DNA from: Ceratothoa steindachneri
Taxonomy: Eukaryota; Arthropoda; Malacostraca; Isopoda; Cymothoidae
Assembly: GCA_963969495.1 (NCBI GenBank)
Contig: OZ018324.1
Coordinates: 50,524,861 to 50,588,860 of the forward strand
Reading direction: 5' to 3'
DNA length: 64,000 bases
Position 1 is the first letter of the stretch. Each line of letters starts with the position of its first letter. A program made the position numbers and the translations under genes. Shown here one piece after another: positions 33,770 to 45,654 of the stretch. Below the pieces are notes generated by a model. That model was not told the origin of the DNA. It was given only the letters and a program-made list of their open reading frames with translations, and made no database searches.

Positions 33770-35671
33770 AGATCTAAGAACATAAGAAAAGGAGGAGTCA
33801 GCAAAAGGCTAATCAATAGCCTACATGAGGTAGTTCCTGTACCCATCACCCAGTTCAGTACCACCTAGCATCCTCATCCATAAATCTATCAAATCTATTC
33901 TTAAAACTCTGAAGGAAGCCTATTCCATTCATCTACCCCTCAATTTGTAAAAGAATTTTTACCCAACTCTTTCCTAAACCTAAACTTGTCCAGTTTGAAC
34001 CCATACCATAGATAATAAGTGTGCTATCCTGTTCACTAAAAATAAGAACATTACCCATGTCTCGCCTATTATAACCTTTTGCTGACTTGAAGACTTCAAT
34101 CAAGTCCCCTCAGATTCTTCTCCTTTCTAGTGTATGATGATTTAGTCTCTTAAGCCTTTCACCATACTAGCTCACCATCAGTCAAACCTTATAATCCTAC
34201 CTAACTTAGTATCTGGTAAACTTGCACAGGTTGCTACTTATACCTAATTCAAGATCATTAATATAAATCAAGAATAAAAAAGCCGCCAACAATGACCCCT
34301 GCAGAACCCCACTGGTAATATTCTCCCACTCAGATTTAATCCAGTCTATACTAACTCTTTGTTGTCTGTTACTAAGCCATGACTGAATCCACCTAAAATT
34401 AAATCCATTGATCCCATGTGCCTTAACTTTATTTAAAAGTCATAAGTATAGCACCCTGTTGAAAGCCTTACTAGAATCCAACTAAACAATATTGTAATTC
34501 TTATCTCTATCAGCACAATCATACACTTTTCTATAAAAGATAGTAAATTAGTTAAACACGCAATTTACCCTTAGTAAAGCTGTATTTGGATTCAATAATC
34601 AACTTATGTTTATCTAAGTGATCCCTAATAGATTTTGCTATTATAGAGTCCATCATTATGACAACACTGCTGTCAAACTCAATGGTTAGTAACTAGACAT
34701 ATTCGTTTTATCGCCCTTCTTAAATATAGGTATCACATTAGCTTTCTTCCATACTGTTGGTACAATGCTAGTCTCTAATGATTTTCTAAATAGGCATGCT
34801 AAGGGATCACTTAACACATCTTTACATTCTTTCAAAATCATACAAAAAAACTCATCAGAGCCCAGTGCTTTACTAAATTTGACACCTCTAATTTCTCCTC
34901 ATCATTACCCCTGAAGAACAATTTGGAGTATCCTCAAGTATAAATACTGAAACAAAATACTTATTTAACATCCTAGCCATTGTATCACTATCACTCACTA
35001 ACTCTCCTTCTGTAGTTTTAAGTGGGCCTATTTTATCTCTAGCATTAGTTCTGTATAATTGAAAGAAACCTTTGGGTTCTTCTTTTACCTTATTTGCCAC
35101 TTTAATTTCATAATTTCTCTTTGCTACCCTAATTAACTTCTTAATGTCCCTATTAGCTTTGATTAATTTGGGTTTAAACTAAAACCTCAAAAATCAAATC
35201 TCTGACTCAAGTCCAATTTCTGAGTCACTTAATTTCAAGTAATAAGAATTCTCCCCTTACCAAAGAATCCATCTTGACTTTGAGAATTCCCAGTTCCAAC
35301 ATCAATCCCTCAAAATACTTATTTAACATCCTAGCCATTGTATCACTATCACTCACTAACTCTCCTTCTGTAGTTTTAAGTGGGCCTATTTTATCTCTAG
35401 CATTAGTTCTGTATAATTGAAAGAAACCTTTGGGTTCTTCTTTTACCTTATTTGCCACTTTAATTTCATAATTTCTCTTTGCTACCCTAATTAACTTCTT
35501 AATGTCCCTATTAGCTTTGATTAATTTGGGTTTAAACTAAAACCTCAAAAATCAAATCTCTGACTCAAGTCCAATTTCTGAGTCACTTAATTTCAAGTAA
35601 TAAGAATTCTCCCCTTACCAAAGAATCCATCTTGACTTTGAGAATTCCCAGTTCCAACATCAATCCCTCAA
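33770..35671 (-). mobile_element. CR1-type LINE, 5'-truncated, nested in Gypsy-1
   Basis: On the minus strand the RT core reads GSLLAAFLFLIYINDLELG (family: GSVLGPLLFLIYINDL), with 3' coding sequence below it. An upstream linker, EEPKGFFQLYRTNARDKIGP, occurs twice because of a tandem duplication. The 8-base GTTAGTTT lies at both edges (33762-33769 and 35672-35679), the likely target duplication. Gypsy-1 resumes right after it. Confidence 0.8.
34953..35668. repeat. 358-bp tandem duplication within the CR1-type LINE
   Basis: Units 34953-35310 and 35311-35668 appear identical by eye. Each contains the same 50-residue minus-strand peptide. Absence of visible differences points to a recent event or to an assembly artefact. 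Confidence 0.92.
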
Positions 35672-35679
35672 GTTAGTTT

Positions 35680-36300
35680 CTGGGGATAGTAAATTTTTAT
35701 CATTGACATATACATAAATGTGATGAGATCTCTAAACCATCGTCTAAATTACTGGAAAAAAGTTAGTTTTGACAATGGACTGTCAATAGTTGATAGAACA
35801 ACTAAAAATGCAATCCTGCAGCATCTATAGAACTGGGTGGATGCCTCTAATATCAGTGCAGGTGTTGTCCCATCACAGATGCAGGATGGTGTGAATCGTT
35901 CCATATCGCTTTTATCTCCTGTATTTTTTCTGAAGCACAAAAGAGGTGATCCACAAATGAGCATGGGCTTGCAGTTGTGCAATGGGCTGTCAATCTCTCC
36001 AAGTATTTCTGTATAGGCAAGTTCATTTTATTCACTGACCATCAACCTCTTTTGCCTGCACAATATGAAACTTGAATCTCCTTATCTAGCCAAAATTATT
36101 AAAGATCTCAGTGAAATTAATTATGAGCTCAGGTATGCTGCAGGTATTTCTAATGTGGTAGCTGATGCTCTCACCCACAACCCTACAGGTTTATCTGAAG
36201 ATCCTGTCATTGCACCAGATCAAACGCTACCTAAAAGATTTGCTCTTAACCTTCATGGCAGGGGTGACTCTCTATTCATGTGCCTCTCTCTCTAGAGATT
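35680..36300 (+). pseudogene. Gypsy-1 RNase H, second part
   Basis: WVDASNISAGVVPSQMQDG matches the first catalytic Asp box of Gypsy RNase H (TDAS). Degraded sequence then leads to FTDHQPL-like codons near 36035. At 36065 begins SPYLAKIIKDLSEINYELRY and then AAGISNVVADALTHNPTG, the conserved YxAGxxNxVADALSR end. It ends near 36300 before a LINE-A tail. Confidence 0.85.
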
Positions 36301-36334
36301 ACAGTGATTCTTCATATGCATCAGGATGTCTTAA

Positions 36335-37020
36335 GATATTTTTTTTTAAATTCACCCATCTGACGACTGCTTACAAGGGCATAAGTCCACTGTAATTCAA
36401 ATTCTAGCCTAATACTAGGCTATTCTAAAATTTGCAAAAAAAAACAAATAAGCAACAAGGAGGAAGCACATTCCGGTGTCAGGGGGGAGGCCCGTCTCTC
36501 ACAAGTGCAGAAACATGCAACCTACAAGAGAGTCAATTAAAATGATGGAGGCCTGCCTCCTCCAAAAAGTCAGATAGTCCAGAAGTCTATGTACATGAAC
36601 CTGTCCTGAATACAAGGAAAAATGGTAGTGACCCCACTCATCCTGATACTGGGACAAGTAACATACAAAAAGATCTTCCAACTTGGGTCATTATAACATG
36701 AATGTGCAAAACAGTCCGGGGGACAAGTCAATCCTCGCAATAAAGTGTAGGTAAGTGCTTCATCCAATGGCGGTGCATCACACAAGTGTGCCCAATTCAA
36801 AGACAACAGAAAATGACATGAAGCTGTTACAGGATTGCTGAGTAGGTCCATGGGAACAGTAGCGGTACAATGGCCCACAACTTTAAGTTCCCTTCGCCAC
36901 CCCCATCTTCTTTGCCATGCATTGATTCCTGCCATGTAGTCAGGGTGAGGAAAAACCAAATGATGGTCTGGTAGACCAGTCCTCACAGACTCATTGGCAC
37001 CCTCAAACCCTGGAGCTAGA
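36335..37020 (-). mobile_element. LINE-A 3' fragment
   Basis: A T-run and 'cccatctgacgactgc' mark the 3' tail. The C-terminal block and RNase H end (36570-36986) follow in the usual order. All frames are broken. It is inserted at the end of the Gypsy-1 remnant. Confidence 0.8.
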
Positions 37021-37029
37021 TGATCTCAG

Positions 37030-37530
37030 AATGATATATAGTCTACCCAGGCACCATGGCTACCACACCAAACCCTGTCCCGGTGGGAACACACTTCCTG
37101 GTACAAGTACAGGTAAAAAAGGTTGAGGGGGTAGCCGTAATGATAATAATATATAATAACAATAATAATAATACAATATAATATATAATAATAATATACA
37201 ATTATAATACATAATAATAAAAATAATTAATAATACTTATAATAAATTAATAAAGATAATAATAATAAACAACTTTCCCAGGACCCATCAGAGAGTTCAA
37301 GTCAACCTAGTGACAAGGCTTCCCTAATTTGCACTCAGGCTGGGAGGATGTGAAGCTCCTCCAGGTACCAAGTGGACAGTCCCAAGTGCAGGGAGTCCCA
37401 CTTAAATGGGATGAAATTGGCAGGTCCTCAGCACAGGCTGTAGGATCAAAGTTTACTCCCTTAATCTCCCAAGCAGTGGGAGGGAACAGAGGTTCCATCT
37501 GCTTCCAGGGTGCTATAAATAACGACACAT
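37030..37530. repeat. Dispersed repeat R1, copy with internal AAT microsatellite
   Basis: It matches 4428-4910 in its left and middle blocks and 40880-40995 in its right block ('gtaggatcaaag...ccatctgcttcca'). A degenerate (AAT)n tract lies at about 37140-37270. Confidence 0.6.
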
Positions 37531-38469
37531 GTTTTTCTTTATAAAAGAGATAAAAATATTCAGGACTGCCCCGAAACTGGGTTATCAGTAACCTATTAGT
37601 TTATTCATTAGAATCTGATAAAACCACTATGGTATTCATCAGCCAGTTAAAATAGTAGGATTTAATGTGTATAAATTGGAGTTGAATATTTTCTTCATTT
37701 CCAGGTTCCAGTGTTGGACCTGTTCTGGCGTTTGATCGATTCCTATATTTGATTCATAATCCTATGTTAGATTTGGTCAGTCTCAGTAGTCATCATTCAT
37801 TTTGTGTGTATAATGTGTTTGTTTGATCGAGTGTATTCTAGCCAATGCCTTGACTTGGGTTATTTTTCCAAAAAGCTTTCTCAATCTCAGAATCCATCTA
37901 ACTTTTTGTGTGTTATTGAGACTCTTGTCTGGAGCTCATTCTTGGGTGTAGTGTGTTTGAGGCTCACTGTTGGATCTTGTTATTAGGATCAAACCTGTCC
38001 AAGGCTTCTTCCAAAGCTTGTCTCTCACTGTGGATATAATGAGAGTCTGAGATGGAACCACTCAGCTTTCAGTCCACCTTTAGATTTTTTTTCTTAATGC
38101 AAATATAGCAATTGATTTTTTAACCCCATTACTAACCCTTAACAAATTTAGAATACTATTTATATAACTTGTAAATAAAAGAGTAGGATTAATAGCTTTG
38201 TTATTAACTAGAGCTTTTTGCCAGCACCACCTAAGCCATCCAGTAACTCTGTCCCTTACTAGAGGAACATCAATCACCATGTCAAGAGGTGGGACTTACA
38301 ACCCCTTTCAAATACCTTTTGAAATTGCAAGTTAAAATTGTGTGCCAGCCAACTGAGATACAAAGTAGAAAGGATGTCCATCCTGCATCAGGGCTAGTAA
38401 AATATCCTCAACCTGAACTGGGGCATCAAAGATACCTTAAACCAAGTGGTGGAGAGATTTCAATGCTCC
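37531..38469. other. Intron 1 DNA without recognised genes
   Basis: No domain is recognised in any frame. A 66-codon minus-strand frame at 38080-38280 and others are without family resemblance. Confidence 0.5.
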
Positions 38470-39240
38470 AAAATCACCCAGGCTACAACATTGGGAGTCA
38501 CTATAGATCACAATCTAGTCTCGGAACTGGGCACAATGCATTATCTCCTATACTAAGTTGGTGTATTGCAACTAGCTCAGCCGTGAAGGCAGAGACAGCC
38601 CCAAGTAGAGCCCCGCTGACTTCATGCAGGGGGGGTACAGCATAGTAGCCCCCCTCTCCTCTTTGAACTTGGAGCCATCTGTGTACACCAGCACTGATCT
38701 AGCATGACATGTTGTGCTCAATAAAAGTTGAATGCAACTCTCAGTGCTGCGGCAGCATAGTGACATATAGTCAAAGGTGGTACAGTATCCTCCAGGATGC
38801 AATCTTAGGCGGGACCAAAGGCACTAATGGCCCAAGAGATATACCAAGGTCTCATAGTTTCTTGGCCCCTACCCTTTGGGGTTATGGTATGCCTGGTGTC
38901 TCTCCACTGCATATGCACTGTCAAGATCAGCTATGGACACGATGAGAGCTTTTGACAACTGAGGGAGATATCGAGCATACTCATACAATTACATAGTACA
39001 CTATGCAATTGACATCACCCACAAAAACAAGCAGGCTCTCAATAAGGGACATGCAGAAAGGGGCTGGTCAGCAGATGGAGACTGGTGTGGTGGATCCCAT
39101 CAACCTTACACAATTCATGCTTGACTGCAGATGCATAAAACTGGTGGCGTACATAGTTAAGCTTTGAGCAAACAAAAGAATGATAAAACAAAGCAGTAGT
39201 CCTATGAGCACCCCAAATGCTGAAGCAGCTGTAACAGGCT
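38470..39240 (-). mobile_element. LINE-A internal fragment (RNase H and RT thumb)
   Basis: It is colinear with 17270-17960, including 'cactatagatcacaatc' and the block around 'agcatcgacaagtaggctctc'. Both the tail and the 5' half are absent, so it is a rearranged piece. Confidence 0.72.
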
Positions 39241-40140
39241 ACACTGGGTACCCAGTGGAGTTCATTGAGGCTGCTAGTATGAAAAATTGCCTTTAAATAG
39301 TTACAACTTAGTAAATACCAGTTACAAAACTTGATTTATAGAAAAAAAAATTTCTTCATGAGAATAAATAGCCCCATAGAGCATTAACCATAAATGATAT
39401 TTATTTTATACAAAAAAACAAGTCATTTTCTACCACATACTTTATATACTCACAATTTGCCACCTTAGGACTTTTTCTTATTTCTACAACACAAGAAATG
39501 TCATTCTGATATTCTGGAAATTCAGAAATCGGTCACAGAGAAGCTTGGGAGGATTTCAATAGATATTAATGAGTGCTTTGAACAATCTTCAAAGCAATGA
39601 AAATGGTAAATAGGGAAGTTTTATAATTTCATACTTTTTTGATGAATCAATAATTTTTTATAAATATTGATATACGAGAAATAACATAATTAGACATTTA
39701 TAACATGTTCTATGATAGTATTGGGACTTTATCATTGAAAATGATATATAGTACTAATCTCTGTTGCTCTTTGAATTGAAATGGGTTACAGGATAAGGAT
39801 CCTGTGTCTGTGGCTGGGTATGCATAGGTTGGATTAATGGGGAATAGGTTTGGTAGATGACCTTTGATAGGCCTTGTTACCTTTTCTCATCTACAACAAA
39901 ATATTAACTACATAAAATTATTTAAAAAATGCTTTATAAAACCATTATTTACAGGTTTGTTTCAACTTGATTAAATATAAGAATCCAAACAATATTTGAA
40001 ATTAAATAATGATTTCATGCCTATTTTACATATGCATTTTCTAATAAAACCCACTTTAAAGCTAATACAGCTGTGATATTAACCTCTTACTATCACTGCT
40101 AATTAAATATCTAAAATATCAAAAAGGAAAATATACATAC
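39241..40140. other. Intron 1 DNA next to exon 1
   Basis: AT-rich sequence with no repeat or coding similarity seen. Confidence 0.5.
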
Positions 40141-40368
40141 TTGAGCAATCCTGGGTGCATTTGGTGCAGGTTCTGGAATGGCTATAACAGGTGGGTCAAT
40201 TTTCAGTACACTTCCTTGATGAACTGCTGCAGACACTGTGCCATAAATTGGTAATGCTGGGATGGCACGTGCCTTTTTGTCCAAGTCATTTGCATGATAT
40301 ATTTGAGAAAAAATCCAGCCTAAAGAAGCTGCTGACCCCAAAGCTGCCACTTTATATAATCTATTCAT
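40141..40368 (-). CDS. EndoG: Endonuclease G, coding exon 1 (mitochondrial targeting and membrane segment)
   Basis: The ATG at 40368-40366 begins MNRLYKVAALGSAASLGWIF. The frame stays open upstream for six codons without another ATG (only GTG at 40386), so this is the likely start. Residues 7-24 are hydrophobic, preceded by Arg and Lys, which fits the mitochondrial signal-anchor of EndoG. Residues about 50-74 are proline-rich (IPEPAPNAPRIAQ at the end), a spacer before the nuclease domain. The exon is 228 nt (76 codons) and ends CAA before a GTATGT donor at 40140. Joining exon 2 in phase 0 gives RIAQIMRFGFPS, a family-like transition. Confidence 0.88.
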
Positions 40369-40640
40369 GTTAACAACTGGTCTCACAATTTATAAAACTG
40401 TCAAAAAGAAAATATGGTACATTGATTCTCTAAATACTTGAATACATAAAACAAATTCTAACGAACTATGATATATAAATTTCAACACAAATACATTTCA
40501 GTCTGCAAGCTCCAGTTTATACAATGAACATTTTAGTACAGACAAATTATAAAGGCCTGATATCAAGAATTCAATTAACTGGAACTCTCATACAACCTGG
40601 CAAATGCCCAGCAGCAAAGGCTTTGATTTTTAATACTCTG
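40369..40640. other. EndoG upstream region, no promoter motif assigned
   Basis: This AT-rich stretch should contain the 5' untranslated region and promoter of EndoG if exon 1 is the first exon. I see no clear TATA box or initiator that would justify a call. Confidence 0.4.
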
Positions 40641-41000
40641 GCCACCCTGTGATTCAAGAGAAAAAGAGTTGTAGAGAGGTTAGTCATTTCCAAGTGGATA
40701 TGAGGATAAGTCATGACTACCCCACCTGGATGTATTCTGTGTGAGGTTAAGTTGCAATTGAAATTTGACTTCCTAGCTCTTGCATGGGGTGCTCTAGAAT
40801 TCCTACAGCATGTAACAGCCTCCCTCCACTCTAACCGGAACCCTCATGACAGTCTCACAGGTGCGGCCCTATTTAATTGTGGTAATGCTGGCAGGGGCTA
40901 AGTACAGGTTGTAGGATCAAAGCCTTTTTCCTTAATCTCCGAAGTGGTTGGAGGGAGCAGATGCCATCTGCTCCAGGGAGCTATAAACAACAATAGCAAC
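40641..41000. repeat. Dispersed repeat R1, partial copy
   Basis: The right block (40889-40995) matches 37424-37525, and 'gtagagaggttagtcat' near 40672 matches 4575-4595. Confidence 0.55.
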
Positions 41001-41528
41001 CTGCCAGGTCAAAGCTACTTACTATAATGAACAACTTTCACCCTTATGGACATCCAGCTATTAGGATGCATTTCCACTGACTGCTACTAAATCAAGAATG
41101 ATCTAAAATTTCTGCAATTAAACCAAAAATCTTTTTTAGAAATAAGTTAACATTAAAATTGAATACATAAATTAAATTAGAATTAAAAAGCAGAATCATT
41201 GCTACAAGAGAGAAACCAGATATCATTTTTGTAACTGAAGCTAACCCCCCAAATTTTAAATACACTGTAACAGAACATGAAGTAAGGATTAATGGTTATG
41301 ATACTTATGAAATTAATGTGGGAAAACAAAACTATAGTAGCAAGTATGGTTGAAGAAAAACTTAATTGGATGAGTTTAAATCTTAGAGATGGAGAGAAAG
41401 CATTACTGGGATGTATTTATAAGAGTCCAAATGCAGGACAACAACAAGAAGAGTACCTAAGAAGTACAATAAGAGAAGTGGGGACAAGTGGGTACTCTCA
41501 CATAAATCACAGGTGATTTTAACACGTA

Positions 41529-42340
41529 GTCACAGGCCTTTATACAAGATCAATTCAGTGCTACATAATCTCTTGAGGGCCTTTTGTGGCCTTTCACTTT
41601 TAGACTCGTATTCACCCTAATTATTATGATAATTTATCTTCTTTTTTTTGGCAACTCTTATGTTAGTGAGTAATCATCTAATTAAAATACATAAATGACT
41701 TAGGTCAGTCCTTCTTTGTTTGTAAACAGAGATTTATGAATGCAAGTAACTTGACTCTGTTCAAGGCCACACCAGAAAGCAACGGCAAAAAAATGGGCTG
41801 ATTTATGGTTTACACACATCTAAAAAACAGTTTTTGAGGACTTCTTTTTTTTAGTTTAATACACTTATGTTTTTCATTTTTCATCCAATTAAAATCATTT
41901 AAAAATTATCGTTATTCAAAGCGGACTAAAGGGAGAAAGTCTATTAAGCCAAAAAATAGGTGCAATTTTGGGGGAGAGGGGCCAATTTTCCGCAGATTTT
42001 AAAAATCCTTTAATATAAAAATGTTATCCATAAGATATAAGCAACATTTTCTATAAAATGGCATTGATTTAGAAGTGGTAACTAAAATGTAACAATTAAT
42101 TTCTTCAGTTAACAAGAAATAACTTTGAGCAACAAGCAAATATTTCCAATCATAATTCTAAATATGTAGAAGTCTATTAATATTTTTTAGGTTAAATCAA
42201 TAGAATAATTCTTTCCAATTAAAATGATATATTATTTGATTTATAATAAAGGATTTAAATATTTTATTTTATTATTTTCCATAATGAGGTAGCAAGGGTA
42301 AATTGATTGAGGGCAATTTCAAAGTAATTCGCTTGGTGAC
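41529..42340. mobile_element. 812-bp TA-flanked insertion, AT-rich, non-coding
   Basis: TA at 41527-41528 and 42341-42342 flanks ends reading GTCACAGG and, from the other side, GTCACCAAG, a short 5-base inverted terminus. Removing the insertion and one TA puts the endonuclease frame back in register, although a TAA codon falls exactly at the site. There is no open frame of note inside. It may be a deletion derivative of a Tc1/mariner-type element. Confidence 0.6.
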
Positions 42341-42692
42341 TAATGGGTTGATTACAACAATATAAATTGGAACTCAAGGACTACAACAGGAGAAAATGCT
42401 AATGATGCCTTATTCATAGAAGCTATGAGATGCTTTTCTGTACCAGCATGTTTTGGAACCTACAAGAGGGCGGGTAAATAACATACCAAGTACCCTAGAC
42501 CTAACTAATGAGGAAGGAATGATAGAAAATATATAAGTGAATTCACCCCTAGGGAAAAGTGATCATGTATGCTGACTTTTAAATTCAATGGTTACACCAC
42601 TAGGAATGACCACCAAAGACTACACTATTTGTATGACAGAGGGAACTACAAGGACATGAAGAAAATATTCAATGTAGAATGGAATAATCATA

Positions 42693-43145
42693 GGTGGGCG
42701 CGATAACGAAAAAATGTATAACGATAACCTTATCGGCGATAACCAATAATTGATAACTGTCGATAAATTTAGCGCCTGATAAGGTGATAACCGATAAATC
42801 GATAAATACAAAATTATAATACAATATTGATTATTGACTATATATATAACAGAAGCATGGGAATATAAAGAAAAAAATCATCCAAGAACGCATAAAACCG
42901 CTAGAACGCAGGAAAAACACCTAGTGACCTCTCGTCCAACAACTGGTTCCAAGCTCAGACCTACCTATTTCTGCCTCCAAGGCATGCGCGGCTCATCCCT
43001 GTGCTAAACTAGAACCCAAAACTGAAATTATCGATTATCGCTAGTTTGGAACCAAAAGTATCGGCGATACCGATGAATCGCTAACGCGGGGAAAAAGAAA
43101 TTGGATAACTGATAACCCGATATCGTTATCACGATAACACCCAAC
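42693..43145. mobile_element. 453-bp GATAA-rich element with TA target duplication
   Basis: TA at 42691-42692 and 43146-43147 flanks ends that start GGTGGGCGCGATAAC and, from the other side, GTTGGGTGTTATCGTG. The terminal inverted repeat is imperfect. GATAA occurs about twelve times on the plus strand and TTATC at least four times, clustered at both ends. Removing it with one TA gives an uninterrupted LINE frame (VEWNNHMKKFRDVEDKW). No coding capacity is visible. Confidence 0.8.
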
Positions 43146-43439
43146 TATGAAGAAGTTCAGAGATGTTGAAGATAAATGGAAAATTATACACCATGGAATA
43201 AATAATGCTGAAGAGAAATTTGTACCAACCAAGACATAATAAATCACTTAGTAATAATGGAAGATTAAAACTAGATAAACAGACACTGGAAGCAATTTGT
43301 AAGAAACACATGCTGGCAAAGATACATGAAAGTAAGAACTGCAGAGAAATAGAGAGAATATACAAAAAAAAGAAATAAAGTAAAGAACTTGATCAAGAAG
43401 CTGAAGAGCAGATTAAAGACCACACATGCCATACCTGAA

Positions 43440-44415
43440 CTGTAAAAAGTAATGAAGGGAGTAAACAGACTACTGGAGATAAGGACAAAGCACAGCTTCT
43501 ATCAGATTTCTTTAGTAGTGTCTTTACTAGGGAAATTAACCATGATTTATCTCAGCTAAATCAACACACATCTCAAAATATTCTATATAACATACAAATT
43601 ACACATAGAGGTAAAAAAAATCCTGAAAAATTTAAAAATTAGCAAATCACCAGGCCTTGACAAAATTCATCCAAGGATACTGAAAGAGGTGGGAGAAGAA
43701 CTGAATGAAGCATTTACACATTTATTATTTAATTCTTCCCTTCAATCCAGCTACATCACAGCAGAATGGAAAACCGTGAATATTAGTGCAATATTTAAGA
43801 AAGTTAGCCAAAAGTCAGTTGGAAATTATAGCCCAGTCAGTTTAACATGCATCCCATGTAAAGTAATGGAAATAATAGTAAGAAAAAATATTATGAAACA
43901 CATGAAGGAAAATAACTTTTTCACTAATCGACAGTATGGATTTATTGAAGGGTGGTCAACAGTGCTACAATGACTGATAGTTCTGGATAAGTGAACAGAG
44001 ATACTGGATGATTGAAATGATATCGATGTTATCTATATGGATTTTAGGAAAGCTTTTGCTACTGTCCCACACAAATGACTACTAGCAAAACTAGAAAGTT
44101 ATGTTATTACTGGCTCAGTTTATAAATGGATTGAGGCCTTTCTATGTAACCAGAAAAAAACAAGTAGTGATCGGAGATACAGCATCAGAATGGACACCAG
44201 TCATCAGTGGAATCCCTCAGGGAAGTGACCTGGGACCTTTCTTGTTTGTGATATATATTAATGATATACCCTCAATGATAAATTCAGATATATACCTGTT
44301 TGCTGACAATACCAAAATCTTTAAATGTATTGAAAGCACTGAAGATCAACAAACACTTCAAGAAGATTTACTAAAATTAAGGAATTGGCTGGACCTTGAT
44401 CTTCAAAGGAGATAA
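43440..44415 (+). pseudogene. LINE-G reverse transcriptase
   Basis: SPGLDKIHPRILKEVGEEL and TAEWKTVNISAIFKKVSQKS, then NYSPVSLTCIPCKVME, are the conserved RT entry motifs. YMDFRKAFATVPHK (first Asp region) lies after a stop at 43971. ISGIPQGSDLGPFLFVIYIN and LFADNTKIFKCIES follow in the last 104-codon frame. The catalytic FADD has become FADN, so the enzyme would be inactive. Confidence 0.88.
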
Positions 44416-44434
44416 TCTCAAAAGAAATATAATT

Positions 44435-44745
44435 AAATTTGGTAAAGCACCCAGCCATGATGATATTTTTTTGAGGATTTTGAAGGAATGTAAAGGTATA
44501 TTGATCCCCTAAAATCCCTATTTAAAAAATTGTTAAGACACTAGCATTGTACTACCAGCAGCATGGGAGAAAGCTAATATGATATCTATATTTAAGGGGT
44601 CTAAAATATTTATATCTAATTAATGAGCAGTAAGTTTGACATCAGGGGTAAGTAAAATGATGGTATATATAAGAGTAAAATCTAATAGTTGATTAACAAA
44701 TCCCAACACAGCTTTAGTAGGGGTAAATTGTTGTGGTAGATGGAT
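44435..44745 (+). mobile_element. Second, more decayed CR1-type LINE RT fragment
   Basis: Broken codons match the RT entry region again (GKAPSHDDIFLRILKECKG, then sequence like 'gagaaagctaatatgatatc' for the TPIFK segment). They come after the end of the RT of the previous LINE, so this is a separate copy. Confidence 0.6.
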
Positions 44746-44796
44746 GTGTGATTAAAGGGCCATTCTCTCACCCCTTTTCTAATACCCTCTCTCTCC

Positions 44797-45640
44797 TTAT
44801 GTAAGAATGTGTGTGTGTGAATGTGAGATCTTTTTTATATATATATATAATATATAACCTGGATTTTACGTTTTGTCTAAAATGTTTTTTCTCTTCTTCA
44901 GCTAATTAATTGTTTGTGATTTTGCGAAAAGCCATGCTATTAAATTTCAACAGGATAATCCACCAATTTGTAAAAAGTGGCAAAGATTATAGGATTGGAG
45001 GTACATTATAGAAAGTTATTGTACATCCTATTTGAAAGGAGGAGGGCTTTTATAGGATCAAAAGCGCGACCAGATTGCTGTATAAAATACCAAGCTCGGA
45101 GGCGCCAGCTTCTCGGGGGGTAAGACCTAGGCAACAATTGTGCCCACTCGAGTGGCAGCAAGCAGGACTTTTCCCAGGGGAGGTAGCACATGAGGCCTTT
45201 GTTTTTTTTGTTGAATTCCAGTGTGGTTGTTAGGCCTCCTGGGTACAATTTTGTATTATTTTGTTTGCTAAGTTATCTCTTTGATTGTAAATATTGTGAA
45301 GTAGTATTCGCACATAGGATTGATTTATATTTGATTGTGTATATTTTGCCATTGTAAATTTATTTACCCCATATCTCTTGTAAATATTATTGTAATTTTT
45401 TTATGAATATAGGACTGTATATCCAATCGTTTCATTCTTCCTCAGGTTTTCATGGCCAATTTAGTGTAGGAACCGGGTTGAATTGAATGGGAGTTTAGTG
45501 TAGATTTGTAGCCTGATACCATTTGACACCCGAAAAGGGACCATGAGATCTCAAAAGGGGAAGCATTGTTAGGATTGAATTGCAGTCCGTCATCGGATTG
45601 GACATAGTGATTGTTGTTTTCCCTTCTTCTGTCCTTTCTT
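44797..45640 (+). repeat. Gypsy-2 5' LTR and leader
   Basis: It starts TGTAAGAATGTGTGTGTG, as at 30409, then a short TA tract. The stretch ends before a gag start at 45655. The 3' boundary of the LTR and a primer-binding site could not be fixed. Confidence 0.6.
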
Positions 45641-45654
45641 ACTAACCTGGGAGG

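Larger units (their letters stand above)
41150..44410 (+). mobile_element. CR1-type LINE (LINE-G) with two nested TA-flanked insertions
   Basis: Endonuclease sequence begins near 41170 with EKPDIIFVTEANPPNFKYTV (catalytic Glu) and runs to TGDFN at about 41511-41525. It resumes after 42342 with INWNSRTTTGENANDALFIE and later PLGKSDH. The linker and RT follow from 42600 to 44410. Two insertions (41529-42340 and 42693-43145) interrupt it. Removing each insertion with one TA leaves the frame continuous. Confidence 0.83.

Noticed and set aside
40369..40386. Upstream extension of EndoG exon 1 to a GTG at 40386
   Set aside because: The extension has no ATG; the ATG at 40368 gives a normal targeting segment.
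40989..41149. Additional exon upstream of EndoG exon 1
   Set aside because: No open frame or splice pair that would add sensible sequence was found.
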